Origin: Pseudophaeobacter sp.
GTDB lineage: Bacteria; Pseudomonadota; Alphaproteobacteria; Rhodobacterales; Rhodobacteraceae
Assembly: GCA_027019165.1 (NCBI GenBank)
Contig: JALUXC010000012.1
Coordinates: 752,773-816,772 of the forward strand
Direction of reading: 5' to 3'
DNA: 64,000 nucleotides
Shown: positions 25,790 through 35,598 of the stretch, in pieces
How the letters are laid out: the number at the start of each line of letters is the position of its first letter
How positions within the stretch are numbered: position 1 is the stretch's first letter
The notes under the pieces: model-generated
Told to the model about the DNA's origin: nothing
What the model saw: only the letters and a program-made list of their open reading frames with translations
Databases searched by the model: none
Program-made: the position numbers and the translations under genes

Positions 25790-26024
25790 GGATCACTTCC
25801 GAAGTTCTGACAGGTTCATGATACCGTTCGCCGGTACACGGGCTGATCCGAACAATAGCGGCTTGCTCCCTAAGAATTGGTTTCCAAATGCGGGGGCTGC
25901 ATACGCCAGTGCGCCACTCCATTCCTGCAGTACTGATTTGCATTTGCGCAGCTTGCTCTGCACAGCGCCTGCCGCTAAAAAATAAACAACCGTTCAATTC
26001 ACACCGCGCCAGGGAGGACACGAC

Positions 26025-27170
26025 GTGGATTTCGCTTTGACAGAAGAACAGTCCGCCATTTTCGACATGGCTTATGCCTTTGGTCAGGACAATATCGCGC
26101 CCTTCGCCCGCCAGTGGGAAGCGGAAGGCACCATCCCCAAGGATCTGTGGCCCAAGGTGGGCGAGCTAGGCTTTGGTGGTCTTTATGTCAGCGAAGACGG
26201 TGGCGGCTCCGGTCTGACCCGGCTGGATGCAACGCTGGTGTTCGAGGCGCTCTCGATGGCCTGCCCTTCGGTTGCAGCTTTCCTGTCCATCCACAACATG
26301 TGCGCCAAGATGCTGGACACCTTTGCCGACGACGAATTGAAAGCGCGAGTGATGCCGGATGTTCTGACTCTGAACACCGTGCTGTCCTACTGCCTGACCG
26401 AGCCTGGCTCTGGATCTGACGCAGCCGCGCTGAAAACCCGCGCAGAGAAAACCAACGAAGGCTACACCCTCAATGGCACCAAGGCCTTCATCTCGGGCGG
26501 CGGCTATTCAGATGCCTATGTCTGCATGGTGCGCACCGGCGAGGATGGCCCCAAGGGGATTTCGACCGTCTATGTAGAGGACGGCACGCCGGGCCTGTCC
26601 TTTGGCGGGCTTGAAGACAAGATGGGATGGAAAAGCCAGCCCACCGCCCAGGTGCAGTTCGACGACTGCAAGGTCCCCGCGAACAATCTGGTGGGAGAAG
26701 AGGGCAAGGGCTTCAAATACGCCATGATGGGGCTTGATGGCGGTCGTCTCAACATCGCGTCCTGTTCCTTGGGCGCGGCACAGACCGCGCTCAACATGAC
26801 CCTGCAATACATGAGCGAGCGCAAGGCCTTTGGCAAATCCATCGACCAGTTCCAGGGCCTTCAGTTCCGCCTGGCGGATATGGAGATCGAACTGCAGGCC
26901 GCGCGCACCTTCCTGCGTCAGGCGGCGTGGAAGCTGGACCAGGGCGCGCCGGATGCCACCAAGTTCTGCGCCATGGCCAAGAAATTCGTCACCGAAGCAG
27001 GGTCCAAGGTCGTCGATCAGTGCCTGCAGTTGCACGGCGGTTATGGCTATCTGGCGGATTACGGCATCGAGAAGCTGGTGCGTGACCTGCGGGTTCACCA
27101 GATCCTGGAAGGCACCAACGAGATCATGCGCGTGATCGTCGCCCGCCACATGCTGTCTGAAAACCGCTGA
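26025..27170 (+). CDS. Acyl-CoA dehydrogenase, probable isobutyryl-CoA dehydrogenase
   Basis: This 381-residue flavoenzyme has the acyl-CoA dehydrogenase motifs YCLTEPGSGSDAAALKT (residues about 122-138), AFISGGGYSDAY, and HQILEGTNEIMRVIVAR near the end, with Glu of LEGTNE as the expected catalytic base. It is followed directly by the genes for the two next valine-catabolic steps, so isobutyryl-CoA to methacrylyl-CoA is the most likely reaction. A general short- or branched-chain dehydrogenase role cannot be excluded. The start is GTG 26025 with GGGAGG seven bases before it. It is 8 nt from the next gene. Confidence 0.92.
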   Translation: MDFALTEEQSAIFDMAYAFGQDNIAPFARQWEAEGTIPKDLWPKVGELGFGGLYVSEDGGGSGLTRLDATLVFEALSMACPSVAAFLSIHNMCAKMLDTFADDELKARVMPDVLTLNTVLSYCLTEPGSGSDAAALKTRAEKTNEGYTLNGTKAFISGGGYSDAYVCMVRTGEDGPKGISTVYVEDGTPGLSFGGLEDKMGWKSQPTAQVQFDDCKVPANNLVGEEGKGFKYAMMGLDGGRLNIASCSLGAAQTALNMTLQYMSERKAFGKSIDQFQGLQFRLADMEIELQAARTFLRQAAWKLDQGAPDATKFCAMAKKFVTEAGSKVVDQCLQLHGGYGYLADYGIEKLVRDLRVHQILEGTNEIMRVIVARHMLSENR

Positions 27171-27178
27171 GGCCGGGG

Positions 27179-28219
27179 ATGAGCGATATCGACATTCGCG
27201 TGACCGGCTGTGCTGGCCGGATCACCCTCACCCGCGAAAAGGCGCTGAATGCCCTGTCCTATGACATGTGCATGGCGATTGATGCCGCGCTGAAAGACTG
27301 GGCCAAGGACGATGCCGTCAAACTGGTGGTGATCGACGCGGTCGGCGACAAGGCCTTCTGCGCAGGCGGTGACATTGCCGAGCTCTACTCTACCGGCAAG
27401 GCAGGCGACTACGGCTATGGGCGCACCTTCTGGCGGGATGAATACCGGCTGAACGCGCGCATCTTCGGCTATCCCAAACCGGTGGTCAGCTTCCTGCAGG
27501 GGTTCATCATGGGGGGCGGCGTTGGCATCGGCTGTCACGGCACCCACCGGGTTGTCTGCGAAAGCAGCCAGATCTCCATGCCCGAGGTCGGCATCGGCCT
27601 TATCCCCGACGTGGGCGGAACGCTGATCCTTGCCCTCGCCCCCGGACGCCTTGGTGAATACCTCGGCCTGACCGCAGGTCGGATGAAAGCGGCCGATGCG
27701 ATCTACGCAGGCTTTGCCGACCTTTTCATCCCTCAGGAAAAATGGGCCGATCTGATCGCCGTGCTGGAGCAGGACGGCAACCCAGACATCCTGGCCAATG
27801 CCGCCGAAGACGCACCAGACGGTACGCTCGCAGCGCAGCAAAGCGACATCGACCGTCTGTTCTCGGGTGAGACTCTCAGTGACATTCTGACCGATCTGAA
27901 CACGGACCAGTCAGAGCTGGGGAAATCCGCCCACAAAGCTCTGATGCGCAATGCGCCGCTCTCCATGGCCTGCACGGTGGAAATGCTGCACCGGCTGCGC
28001 GGGCCAAGCCTCTCTATTCAGCGGGCGCTGGATCTGGAGTATCGTTTCACCTTCCGCTCGATGGAAAAGGGAGATTTCCTGGAAGGGATCCGCGCCCAGA
28101 TCATTGACAAGGACCGCCAGCCCAAGTGGCAATATGCGGATCGTATCGTACCGGCCGTGGCCGTCAGCCAGATGCTGATGCCGCTGGGCGCCGACGCACT
28201 GACATTTGAGGAGGAGTAA
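27179..28219 (+). CDS. 3-hydroxyisobutyryl-CoA hydrolase
   Basis: The 346-residue crotonase-fold protein has the family motifs KAFCAGGDIAELY (residues about 59-71), FIMGGGVGIG (oxyanion hole), and MPEVGIGLIPDVGGTLILA, where the Glu and Asp match the catalytic residues of human HIBCH. At 346 residues it is longer than simple enoyl-CoA hydratases, as usual for the hydrolases. It removes CoA from 3-hydroxyisobutyryl-CoA before oxidation by MmsB. It starts 8 nt after the dehydrogenase gene and ends 4 nt before mmsB. No methacrylyl-CoA hydratase gene is visible; another enoyl-CoA hydratase presumably supplies that step. Confidence 0.92.
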   Translation: MSDIDIRVTGCAGRITLTREKALNALSYDMCMAIDAALKDWAKDDAVKLVVIDAVGDKAFCAGGDIAELYSTGKAGDYGYGRTFWRDEYRLNARIFGYPKPVVSFLQGFIMGGGVGIGCHGTHRVVCESSQISMPEVGIGLIPDVGGTLILALAPGRLGEYLGLTAGRMKAADAIYAGFADLFIPQEKWADLIAVLEQDGNPDILANAAEDAPDGTLAAQQSDIDRLFSGETLSDILTDLNTDQSELGKSAHKALMRNAPLSMACTVEMLHRLRGPSLSIQRALDLEYRFTFRSMEKGDFLEGIRAQIIDKDRQPKWQYADRIVPAVAVSQMLMPLGADALTFEEE

Positions 28220-28223
28220 CCCC

Positions 28224-29096
28224 ATGAAGATCGGATTTATCGGCCTTGGCAACATGGGTGGCCCGATGGCCGCCAATCTGGCCGCCGCAGGTCATGATGT
28301 CACCGGCTTTGACATGGCAAAGGTCACTGTCGAGGGCGTCACGCTCGCAGCTTCGGGTGCCGAGGCCGCCAAAGACGCCGACGTGGTGATCACCATGCTG
28401 CCCAACGGCCAGATCCTGCGCGCCGTCGCCGATGAGATCATCCCGGCGATGCAAGCGGGCGCAGCTTTCGTGGATTGCTCCACTGTGGACGTCGACTCGG
28501 CCCGCGCGGTGGCGGAAAAAGCCTCTGCCGCTGGCCTGTTGCCGGTGGATGCGCCGGTTTCGGGCGGCATCGGCGGCGCCGCTGGTGGCACGCTGACCTT
28601 TATGGCAGGTGGCTCAGCCGATGCGTTTGAGAAAGCAAAGCCTCTGTTCGACATCATGGGCCAGAAGGCGGTGCATTGCGGCGATGCGGGCGCGGGCCAA
28701 GCGGCCAAGATCTGCAACAACATGATCCTTGGCGTCACCATGATCGCCACCTGCGAAGCCTTTGCCCTGGCCGACAAACTGGGTCTGGACCGGCAGAAGA
28801 TGTTCGACGTGGTCTCCACCTCCTCGGGCTATAGCTGGACGATGAACGCCTATTGCCCCGCCCCGGGCGTTGGCCCGCAATCGCCCGCCGACAACGATTA
28901 CAAGCCCGGTTTCGCGGCCGAGCTGATGCTGAAGGATCTGCGCCTGTCGCAGCAGGCCGCGGGCAGCGCAGATGCGGACACGCCGATGGGCCAACTGGCC
29001 GAGGCGCTTTATGCGCATTTCGTTGAAAACGAAGGTGGCCTGGGTATGGATTTTTCGGCCATGCTCCCCCGTTTTGAAAAACGCAGCCGCGATTGA
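28224..29096 (+). CDS. mmsB: 3-hydroxyisobutyrate dehydrogenase
   Basis: The 290-residue enzyme oxidises 3-hydroxyisobutyrate to methylmalonate semialdehyde, which MmsA then converts to propanoyl-CoA. It has the NAD-binding GFIGLGNMGGPMAANL (residues 4-19), the substrate motif DAPVSGGIGGAAGGTLTFM, and the catalytic Lys in GAGQAAKICNNMIL. ATG 28224 follows GAGGAGG and is preferred over an earlier in-frame start at 28206. It ends the valine operon; a hairpin without T-run lies after it. Confidence 0.95.
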   Translation: MKIGFIGLGNMGGPMAANLAAAGHDVTGFDMAKVTVEGVTLAASGAEAAKDADVVITMLPNGQILRAVADEIIPAMQAGAAFVDCSTVDVDSARAVAEKASAAGLLPVDAPVSGGIGGAAGGTLTFMAGGSADAFEKAKPLFDIMGQKAVHCGDAGAGQAAKICNNMILGVTMIATCEAFALADKLGLDRQKMFDVVSTSSGYSWTMNAYCPAPGVGPQSPADNDYKPGFAAELMLKDLRLSQQAAGSADADTPMGQLAEALYAHFVENEGGLGMDFSAMLPRFEKRSRD

Positions 29097-29104
29097 AACC
29101 GCGA

Positions 29105-29130
29105 GGCAAGGGCCAAGGTCTGCCCTTGCC
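29105..29130. terminator. Hairpin between convergent mmsB and DUF2807 genes
   Basis: GGCAAGGGC (29105-29113) and GCCCTTGCC (29122-29130) form a 9-bp stem. No T-run follows, so it may be a weak terminator or protect both 3' ends. Confidence 0.45.
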
Positions 29131-29142
29131 CCTCTCCGGCGC

Positions 29143-29859
29143 TTAGCCTTCGATCTGTACAGCGCCACCGAAAGCGCTTGAGATGTCGGTCTGTGCCGGA
29201 TGACCCTGGACAGAAATATCGCCGCCGGCAAAGGCCTTTGCCGAGAGGCTTTGCGTCGCAGTGACATTGATATCCGCCCCCATCTTGGCCGCGACATGCA
29301 CCTCGGCGCATTGGAGCCCATAGGCGTCTATGTCCGCCCCTTGCGAGCCTTTTACCTCAAGTCGCTGACACTGGCCTGTGATCTCCAACTCGGAGCCAGT
29401 ACTCACCTCCAGATGGATGGTTTTGGCCGAAATACCATCTGCCTGGACTTCGCTGCCCGTCGAGACGATCAGATCGAGCTCTGAGGCAACGGTGCCCGCA
29501 AGACGTGCCTGTGACCCTTCTTGCACCGACAGTCGCGACAATTCCGGCAGCTCGACTGTAACTTTCAACGGGCCATCCAGCATCCGCATCACTGGTGACA
29601 AGCGCCGTTTTCGCTCGATCTTCAGTCGATCTCGATACTGGCTGATTTTGACCGGTGACGTTCCAGCCAGTCCTTCGGACTGAGCCACCACGCGATAGTC
29701 GGGCGCACCTGACACAATTTTTACGTCTATGCCTTCTGAAACGAGAATTCGGCTGAAGCCGCTGAATTCATAACTGGTTTCCTCGGCCAGCGCGACATGG
29801 GTGGACAAGGACAGGAACGCCGCCGTTCCAAGTACAGGTAAATAGAAAATCGTTTTCAT
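29143..29859 (-). CDS. Exported DUF2807 (GIN-domain) protein
   Basis: The 238-residue protein has a signal peptide (KTIFYLPVLGTAAFLSLST, cleavage near ALA) and a single beta-helix-like DUF2807 domain: FSRILVSEGIDVKIVSG at the start, then repeating strands such as LDLIVSTGSEVQADGISAKTIHLEVSTGSELEI and DIDAYGLQCAEVHVAAKMGADINV. DUF2807 proteins are periplasmic or surface proteins of unknown function, common in Bacteroidetes and present in alphaproteobacteria. ATG 29859 fits the signal peptide; 19 further codons upstream overlap a strong palindrome and are unlikely to be coding. The palindrome 29 nt upstream suggests repression by a TetR-type regulator. Confidence 0.88.
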   Translation of the reverse strand: MKTIFYLPVLGTAAFLSLSTHVALAEETSYEFSGFSRILVSEGIDVKIVSGAPDYRVVAQSEGLAGTSPVKISQYRDRLKIERKRRLSPVMRMLDGPLKVTVELPELSRLSVQEGSQARLAGTVASELDLIVSTGSEVQADGISAKTIHLEVSTGSELEITGQCQRLEVKGSQGADIDAYGLQCAEVHVAAKMGADINVTATQSLSAKAFAGGDISVQGHPAQTDISSAFGGAVQIEG

Positions 29860-29885
29860 CGAAACCCCGCTTATGTTAAGGTGAT

Positions 29886-29903
29886 TTACATACATGTATG
29901 TTA
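29886..29903. promoter_or_regulatory. AcrR-like palindromic operator before the DUF2807 gene
   Basis: ACATACA and TGTATGT form a perfect 14-bp palindrome (29888-29901) with one more matching outer pair. The half-site TACATACA resembles the E. coli AcrR operator half-site. It is placed about 29 nt before the DUF2807 start, consistent with repression. Confidence 0.5.
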
Positions 29904-30105
29904 ACACCATTAACATTCAAGCCCCCGGGCGCATTTTCTGATCTGCTTTTCAGACGTTCAAAGGAGTGGACCAGGCCCACCGAGAGTTGCCCTCCCGGCT
30001 CCTTCCGGGTTTGGGCGGCGCAAGTCTCTGTCGGTATTGACCCAGATCATATTCCAATATCAGCATGCCGGTAGGATCACCACACAACACCAGAAAGGAA
30101 CTGTC

Positions 30106-30294
30106 ATGTTTGCAAACAATGTCGGGGGTCTGGACAAGATCCTGCGGATCGTCATCGGAGCACTGCTGATAGTTGGCGCGCTTTTGGGTTATGGCTGGTG
30201 GATGTGGATCGGGGTGGTACCACTCCTGACCGGCCTGTTGGGCACTTGCCCGCTCTATTCAATCCTGGGCTTCAACACCTGCCCCAACAAATAG
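30106..30294 (+). CDS. DUF2892 (YgaP-type) small membrane protein
   Basis: The 62-residue protein starts FANNVGGLDKILRIVIG and continues as two hydrophobic helices (about residues 12-28 and 31-48) to a CPLYSILGFNTC end with two cysteines. This is the DUF2892 module that forms the membrane part of YgaP-like rhodanese proteins; here it stands without the rhodanese domain. Its function is unknown, with links to sulfur metabolism in some bacteria. ATG 30106 follows AAGGAA; the longer frame from 30037 has no ribosome site. Confidence 0.9.
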   Translation: MFANNVGGLDKILRIVIGALLIVGALLGYGWWMWIGVVPLLTGLLGTCPLYSILGFNTCPNK

Positions 30295-30304
30295 CAGCTC
30301 TGCC

Positions 30305-30328
30305 AAAATCAAAAGGCAGCTCCTGCCT
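30305..30328 (-). terminator. Possible terminator after the patatin gene
   Basis: On the minus strand AGGCAG and CTGCCT form a short stem followed by TTTTGATTTT. It lies 9 nt past the patatin stop. Confidence 0.45.
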
Positions 30329-30336
30329 GCGCCCGT

Positions 30337-31206
30337 TCAGCCATGGGTGCACTCTAGGATCTGCGTTTTCTGAGCCTGCACGATACGGCGCCCTTCAGTG
30401 ATCGCATCCTCGCCTCGGTGAAACTCCAGAACCGAAAGGCGGGAAAGATCAGCATTTAACAGAACATGCGGCGGCTCCCCTGCGAGGCGGGAAAGCCGGA
30501 TCTGTTCTGTCATTACATCGATAGCAGTTGAGACAACCTCCGAATAGCCCGGCGTGTCATCGCTATCCAAAGCCGGGCGCAGCGCCTTGGAAAGCCAGTC
30601 CGGCAACTCTCCCAACTGCTGCTCCAAGACGCTTTCTGTCTGGTTCCATATCTTTCCATGCAATTTTGCATTCGGGTTGACAGCAATGACAACATCGGCC
30701 CCCATGGCACGGGCAATGGAAACCGGAACCGGATTGGTCAACCCGCCATCCAGCATCCAATGCCCCTCGACCCGGTAAGGGCTGATCACCCCCGGCAAAG
30801 CGACCGAAGCCCGCACCGCGTCTTTCAGACTTCCCTCACGCAGCCAGATCTCCCGCCCCGTTTCCATATCTGTGGCCACGGCTGCAAAGGGCAGATCCAA
30901 ATCCTCGACCCGCTCCGGCAAATCCAAACCATCCAGCAAGGTCATGATTTCACTGCCGGCCACGATGCCGCCGCTCCCCGGGCGAACATCAATCAAGCCA
31001 AGCAGCCGTCTCGGTGTGAGGCCACGTACCCAGGTTTCCAGCGCCTCCAGCTTGCCGCCCGCATAGGCCGCTCCCACAAGGGCGCCCATGGAGCAGCCTG
31101 CGATGACCTCGGGTTTGACGCCAACCTTGTGCAGCTCATGGAGGACGCCGATATGGCACCAGCCCCGCGCGCCGCCTGATCCGAGCGCCAGCCCGACCTT
31201 TGCCAT
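30337..31206 (-). CDS. Patatin-like phospholipase family protein (RssA-like)
   Basis: The 289-residue protein has the patatin catalytic layout: the glycine-rich oxyanion loop GSGGARGW (residues 9-16), the nucleophile elbow GCSMG (Ser near 39), and DGGL, which carries the catalytic Asp (near 154). It lies in the RssA/YchK group of cytoplasmic patatins with serine-aspartate dyads and probable esterase or phospholipase activity. The substrate is unknown. The start ATG 31206 lies 5 nt after the uvrA stop, so it is probably cotranscribed with uvrA and may be induced with it by DNA damage. Confidence 0.92.
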   Translation of the reverse strand: MAKVGLALGSGGARGWCHIGVLHELHKVGVKPEVIAGCSMGALVGAAYAGGKLEALETWVRGLTPRRLLGLIDVRPGSGGIVAGSEIMTLLDGLDLPERVEDLDLPFAAVATDMETGREIWLREGSLKDAVRASVALPGVISPYRVEGHWMLDGGLTNPVPVSIARAMGADVVIAVNPNAKLHGKIWNQTESVLEQQLGELPDWLSKALRPALDSDDTPGYSEVVSTAIDVMTEQIRLSRLAGEPPHVLLNADLSRLSVLEFHRGEDAITEGRRIVQAQKTQILECTHG

Positions 31207-31211
31207 CCGCC

Positions 31212-34070
31212 CTACTCCGCCGCGACTTTCTGCGCCTCAAGCATTGGCTTGAGGTAGCGTCCGGTGTGGCTGCGGGGTTCCTTGGCCACATCCTCGGGCG
31301 TACCGGTCGCGACGATCTCTCCGCCGCCATCGCCGCCTTCGGGGCCAATGTCGATAATCCAGTCTGCGGTCTTGATGACATCAAGGTTATGCTCGATCAC
31401 CACCACCGAATTGCCTTGCTCCACCAACTCGTGCAGCACCTCAAGGAGCTTTTTCACATCCTCGAAATGCAGGCCGGTTGTAGGTTCATCCAGAATATAG
31501 AGCGTGCGGCCGGTGGAGCGTTTGGACAGCTCTTTCGACAGCTTCACCCGCTGCGCCTCACCGCCCGACAGGGTCGTGGCCTGCTGGCCCACCTTGATAT
31601 AGCCAAGGCCAACCCGCATCAGCGCATCCATCTTGTCCCGGATCGAAGGCACGGCAGCAAAGAAACCCTGCGCCTCTTCGACGGTCATATCCAGAACATC
31701 GGCGATGCTTTTGCCCTTGAAGGTCACCTCAAGCGTTTCGCGGTTGTAGCGTTTGCCTTTGCAGGTCTCGCATTCCACGTAGACGTCGGGCAAAAAGTGC
31801 ATCTCGATCTTGATCACACCGTCACCCTGACAGGCCTCGCAGCGCCCACCCTTGACGTTGAAGGAGAACCGCCCCGGTTTATAACCGCGCGTCTTGGCCT
31901 CTGGCAGACCTGCGAACCAGTCGCGGATCGGGGTAAAGGCGCCGGTATAGGTCGCCGGGTTTGACCGCGGGGTGCGCCCGATGGGGCGCTGATCGATGTC
32001 AATCACCTTGTCCAGATGCTCCAGCCCCTTGATCGTCTCACAAGGCGCAGGGGTCTGGCGCGCACCATTGAGGCGCATCGAGGCGGTCTTGAACAGGGTC
32101 TCAATCGTAAGGGTCGATTTACCGCCCCCCGACACGCCGGTGACACAGACGAATTTGCCCAAGGGGAATTCGGCGGTCACCTCTTTCAGGTTGTTGCCGG
32201 TTGCCTTGACCACTTTGATCTTTTTCTTGTTGCCCTTGCGCCGGGTGGCGGGGATTTCGATCTCGCGCGTGCCAGACAGGTATTGCCCCGTGATCGAGGC
32301 CGGATCGGCAGCAATGGCTTGCGGCGTGCCGTGGCTGACCACCTGCCCGCCATGCACCCCCGCGCCAGGGCCAATGTCAAAGACATAATCGGCCTGGCGG
32401 ATCATATCCTCGTCATGCTCCACCACGATCACCGTATTGCCCTGATCGCGCAGGTTCTTGAGCGTGGTGATCAGCCGGTCGTTGTCGCGCTGGTGCAAGC
32501 CAATGGAGGGCTCATCCAGCACATAGAGAACCCCCGTCAGGCCCGAACCGATCTGGCTGGCCAGCCGGATCCGCTGGCTTTCACCGCCCGACAGCGTGCC
32601 GGAATTGCGGCTGAGAGTCAGGTATTCGAGACCCACATTGTTGAGGAAGCCCAGGCGCTCGCGGATTTCCTTGACGATGGCGCGGGCGATTTCCTGTTTC
32701 TGAACGCTCAGATGGTTCGGCACGTCCTCGATCCAGGCGAGCGCCTCGCGGATGGATTTCTCGACCACCTGCCCTGCGTGGATACCGGCGATCTTGACCG
32801 CCAGCGCCTCTTCCCGCAGGCGGTAGCCGCCACAGGCCCCGCAGGGGCGGTTGTTCTGGTAGCGTTCGAATTCTTCGCGGATCCAGTTGCTGTCGGTCTC
32901 GCGATAGCGGCGCTCCATATTCGGGATCACGCCCTCAAAGACGCGGGTGACATTGTAGACGCGCCCGCCCTCATCATAGCGAAAGGCGATTTCCTCGTCC
33001 CCCGAACCATAAAGGAAAACCTGTTTCACATGGGCAGGCAGATCCTTCCAGGGGGTGTTCTTGTCGAACTCATAGTGTTTGGCGATCGCCTCGATGGTCT
33101 GCAGGAAATAGGGCGATTTGCCCTTGCGCCAGGGGGCCAGCGCGCCGTCATAGACCTTGAGGCTCTGATCGGGCACCACGAGGCGCTCGTCAAAGAACAG
33201 CTCCATGCCCAGACCGTCACAGTCCGGGCAGGCCCCAAAGGGCGCGTTGAAGGAGAACAGGCGCGGCTCAATTTCGGGGATGGTGAAGCCGCTGACAGGG
33301 CATGCAAAATTCTCGGAGAAGGTAATACGTTCGGGGTCGCCTTCGCGCGGGGCGGTTTCCAGGATCGCGATGCCATCGGCCAGATCAAGCGCGGTGCGCA
33401 GGGAGTCGGCCAGTCGGGTTTCCAGCCCTTCACGCACAACGATCCGGTCCACCACCACGTCGATGTCATGGCGGAACTTCTTGTCGAGCGTCGGCGGCTC
33501 GTCCAGCTCGTAGAACTCCCCATCCACCTTGACGCGTTGAAAGCCCTGTTTGCGCAGCTCAAGCATTTCCTTGCGGTATTCGCCCTTGCGGTCGCGCACG
33601 ATGGGGGCCAGCAGGTAACCGCGCGTGCCCTCCTCCAGCGCCATGATGCGATCCACCATATCCTGCACCTGCTGTGCCTCGATTGGCAGTCCGGTGGCGG
33701 GGCTGTAGGGCGTTCCGGCGCGCGCAAAGAGCAGGCGCAGGTAGTCGTAGATTTCGGTCACGGTGCCGACGGTCGAGCGCGGGTTCTTTGACGTGGTTTT
33801 CTGCTCGATTGAGATCGCAGGAGACAGGCCGCTGATGTGATCCACATCCGGCTTTTCCATCATATCGAGGAACTGCCGCGCATAGGCGCTCAAAGATTCC
33901 ACATAGCGGCGCTGCCCCTCGGCATAGATCGTATCAAAGGCGAGCGAGGATTTTCCCGAACCGGACAGACCGGTGATCACCACCAGTTCATCGCGCGGAA
34001 TATCCACGTCGATGCTTTTCAGGTTGTGTTCGCGCGCGCCGCGCACCTCAATGGATTTCAGCTCAGCCAT
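31212..34070 (-). CDS. uvrA: Excinuclease ABC subunit A
   Basis: UvrA is the damage-sensing ATPase of nucleotide excision repair. The 952-residue protein starts [20 protein letters not shown] and has two ABC ATPase halves: Walker [11 protein letters not shown] near residue 33 and [10 protein letters not shown] near 642, ABC signatures [13 protein letters not shown] and [12 protein letters not shown], and zinc modules with [17 protein letters not shown] and [17 protein letters not shown] pairs. The start at 34070 gives the normal length; a longer frame upstream runs through the neighbouring MFS gene. A GTTC-N7-GTTC SOS box lies 90 nt upstream. In the second Walker A, Gly replaces the usual Ser (GVSGSGKS), a mild difference. 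Confidence 0.98.
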   Translation of the reverse strand: MAELKSIEVRGAREHNLKSIDVDIPRDELVVITGLSGSGKSSLAFDTIYAEGQRRYVESLSAYARQFLDMMEKPDVDHISGLSPAISIEQKTTSKNPRSTVGTVTEIYDYLRLLFARAGTPYSPATGLPIEAQQVQDMVDRIMALEEGTRGYLLAPIVRDRKGEYRKEMLELRKQGFQRVKVDGEFYELDEPPTLDKKFRHDIDVVVDRIVVREGLETRLADSLRTALDLADGIAILETAPREGDPERITFSENFACPVSGFTIPEIEPRLFSFNAPFGACPDCDGLGMELFFDERLVVPDQSLKVYDGALAPWRKGKSPYFLQTIEAIAKHYEFDKNTPWKDLPAHVKQVFLYGSGDEEIAFRYDEGGRVYNVTRVFEGVIPNMERRYRETDSNWIREEFERYQNNRPCGACGGYRLREEALAVKIAGIHAGQVVEKSIREALAWIEDVPNHLSVQKQEIARAIVKEIRERLGFLNNVGLEYLTLSRNSGTLSGGESQRIRLASQIGSGLTGVLYVLDEPSIGLHQRDNDRLITTLKNLRDQGNTVIVVEHDEDMIRQADYVFDIGPGAGVHGGQVVSHGTPQAIAADPASITGQYLSGTREIEIPATRRKGNKKKIKVVKATGNNLKEVTAEFPLGKFVCVTGVSGGGKSTLTIETLFKTASMRLNGARQTPAPCETIKGLEHLDKVIDIDQRPIGRTPRSNPATYTGAFTPIRDWFAGLPEAKTRGYKPGRFSFNVKGGRCEACQGDGVIKIEMHFLPDVYVECETCKGKRYNRETLEVTFKGKSIADVLDMTVEEAQGFFAAVPSIRDKMDALMRVGLGYIKVGQQATTLSGGEAQRVKLSKELSKRSTGRTLYILDEPTTGLHFEDVKKLLEVLHELVEQGNSVVVIEHNLDVIKTADWIIDIGPEGGDGGGEIVATGTPEDVAKEPRSHTGRYLKPMLEAQKVAAE

Positions 34071-34159
34071 AAAAGCCCCCAATACCCGCACCCGGTCTGG
34101 ACACCGGCGCTTGCCCCTAGAGATAGGCAAAGCGCGCCGAGTCTCCAACCCAAAATGAA

Positions 34160-34174
34160 GAACGTTCAGCGAAC
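34160..34174 (-). promoter_or_regulatory. LexA (SOS) box of uvrA
   Basis: On the minus strand GTTC-GCTGAAC-GTTC matches the alphaproteobacterial LexA consensus GTTC-N7-GTTC exactly. It lies 90 nt upstream of uvrA and overlaps the last codons of the MFS gene. Confidence 0.8.
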
Positions 34175-35347
34175 ATTTTCTTTTCTGCGGCGCATTGCCA
34201 ACAGAGCATGCGCCGCAAAGCCACTGAGAAAGAGAACTGCCGCAATCAGCAGCATGGCACTGTATCCGCCCTGCGCCAGTGTCCAGACCATCAGGGGCGT
34301 TCCAATCGTGTTGCCAAGGTTGCCCGCCATGGCCATGGCTCCGTTGGAATTGGCCTGATCCGCAGCCCGCGTGTTGAGCTGGGCCACCGAAGCAAAGCTT
34401 GGCCCCTGTATCAGCCCCATGGAGCCCGCAAGCGCAAGGCACCCAAAGGGCGCGCCCGGATCCAACCAAAGCCAGACCAGCGATAGCGCGCTTAAGACAA
34501 ACCCGGCCTGCACCAGCGTTACGGCCGTCACCCGCCGCAGCAACACAACGCCAAGGGACATCGACACCGCAATGCTGGTCAAAGGCATCGCCCCCATAAT
34601 GAAGGACCGCCAAGCCGGATCCAGATAAGGAGGCAAGACCGTGAGGATGGCAACGAAACAGATGGTGTAGAACAGCCAGCCCGCAGCCGGAGCCGCAAGC
34701 CAAGGCGAACGGAAAATCTCAAGGTGAAGACGCGGCAGTGCCGACAGGCTTGGCAGCGGCTGACGATCCGGGACCGGCACATCCCGCAAGGCGCGTGCCA
34801 GCACCAGCGCCAGCAGCGCCATGATTGCGCCATGGGCGCCAAACAACGCTTGAACGCCCCAGGCATGGGCCAGCGGCAGGCCCGCCCAGGTCAAAAGCGC
34901 AAAGGCAACGGCAAAAAACGTACTCCAAAGGGTCAGCGCAGCGCCGCGATGCCGAGGCGAACTGATCTGCGCAATCAGTGTCGGCGCCGCAACAACCAGC
35001 CCCAGATGCGACAGCCCTTCGATCACGCGCGTCGCCAGAAAGCCCCAGAAAGGAAGGTCAAGACCCTGCAGGGCAGACATGGCAGCACCGCTCAGCAGGG
35101 CTGCCACCAAGGTCCGGCGAAACCCGAAGGCCGACACCACCATGCCCGCAATGATCCCCAGAAGGATGCCCAGAAACCCAACCAAGGACACGGTAAAGCC
35201 AATAGCGCTTCCAACACCCGGAAACAGCTCGGCCATTTGTTCGAAAACTACGCTCACCTTGCCGTATTGCGCGGCGGCGCCAAGGCCCGCGCACCAGATC
35301 AGGAGGACAACGCCCCAACGTGTCCGTTCGGCAGGTGCTACTGTCAT
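34166..35347 (-). CDS. Major facilitator superfamily transporter
   Basis: The 393-residue protein has about 12 hydrophobic segments and MFS motifs such as [20 protein letters not shown] (the loop 2-3 region, with the G-x-R-R element in altered form) and [23 protein letters not shown]. It belongs to the CynX/NimT-like or general MFS group, but the substrate cannot be told. ATG 35347 has only a weak ribosome site; a longer frame continues upstream to 35416. Its stop lies within the uvrA promoter. The gene is divergent from the VWA protein gene. Confidence 0.85.
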   Translation of the reverse strand: MTVAPAERTRWGVVLLIWCAGLGAAAQYGKVSVVFEQMAELFPGVGSAIGFTVSLVGFLGILLGIIAGMVVSAFGFRRTLVAALLSGAAMSALQGLDLPFWGFLATRVIEGLSHLGLVVAAPTLIAQISSPRHRGAALTLWSTFFAVAFALLTWAGLPLAHAWGVQALFGAHGAIMALLALVLARALRDVPVPDRQPLPSLSALPRLHLEIFRSPWLAAPAAGWLFYTICFVAILTVLPPYLDPAWRSFIMGAMPLTSIAVSMSLGVVLLRRVTAVTLVQAGFVLSALSLVWLWLDPGAPFGCLALAGSMGLIQGPSFASVAQLNTRAADQANSNGAMAMAGNLGNTIGTPLMVWTLAQGGYSAMLLIAAVLFLSGFAAHALLAMRRRKENVR

Positions 35348-35598
35348 GGCGGGTCTCTGAAAAGCAAATCGGTCAGATATCCCTCCTACGCCCAAGCGTG
35401 GCGGACAACAAGCCACCCTGCTTCACAGGCCTATCGCTTGAAACGCACAGATCACATCCAAAAACCGTCTTTGCGCCAGTTGGACGAGGCTGCGCCAATC
35501 CGCGGAGAATTCCCCTTCTCTGGAAAACGGCCCGGCATATTGTCGGAAAAGCATCTGATTTTGACCATTTTGTTTCTATCACATCATCGGAGACCCCC

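Noticed and set aside
33026-33727. Long frame opposite or alongside uvrA coding sequence
   Set aside because: It lies wholly within uvrA in another frame, has Arg/Ser-rich low-complexity composition and no ribosome site.
32016-33791. 591-codon plus-strand frame opposite uvrA
   Set aside because: It is a shadow of uvrA codon bias; the sequence has no recognisable domain.
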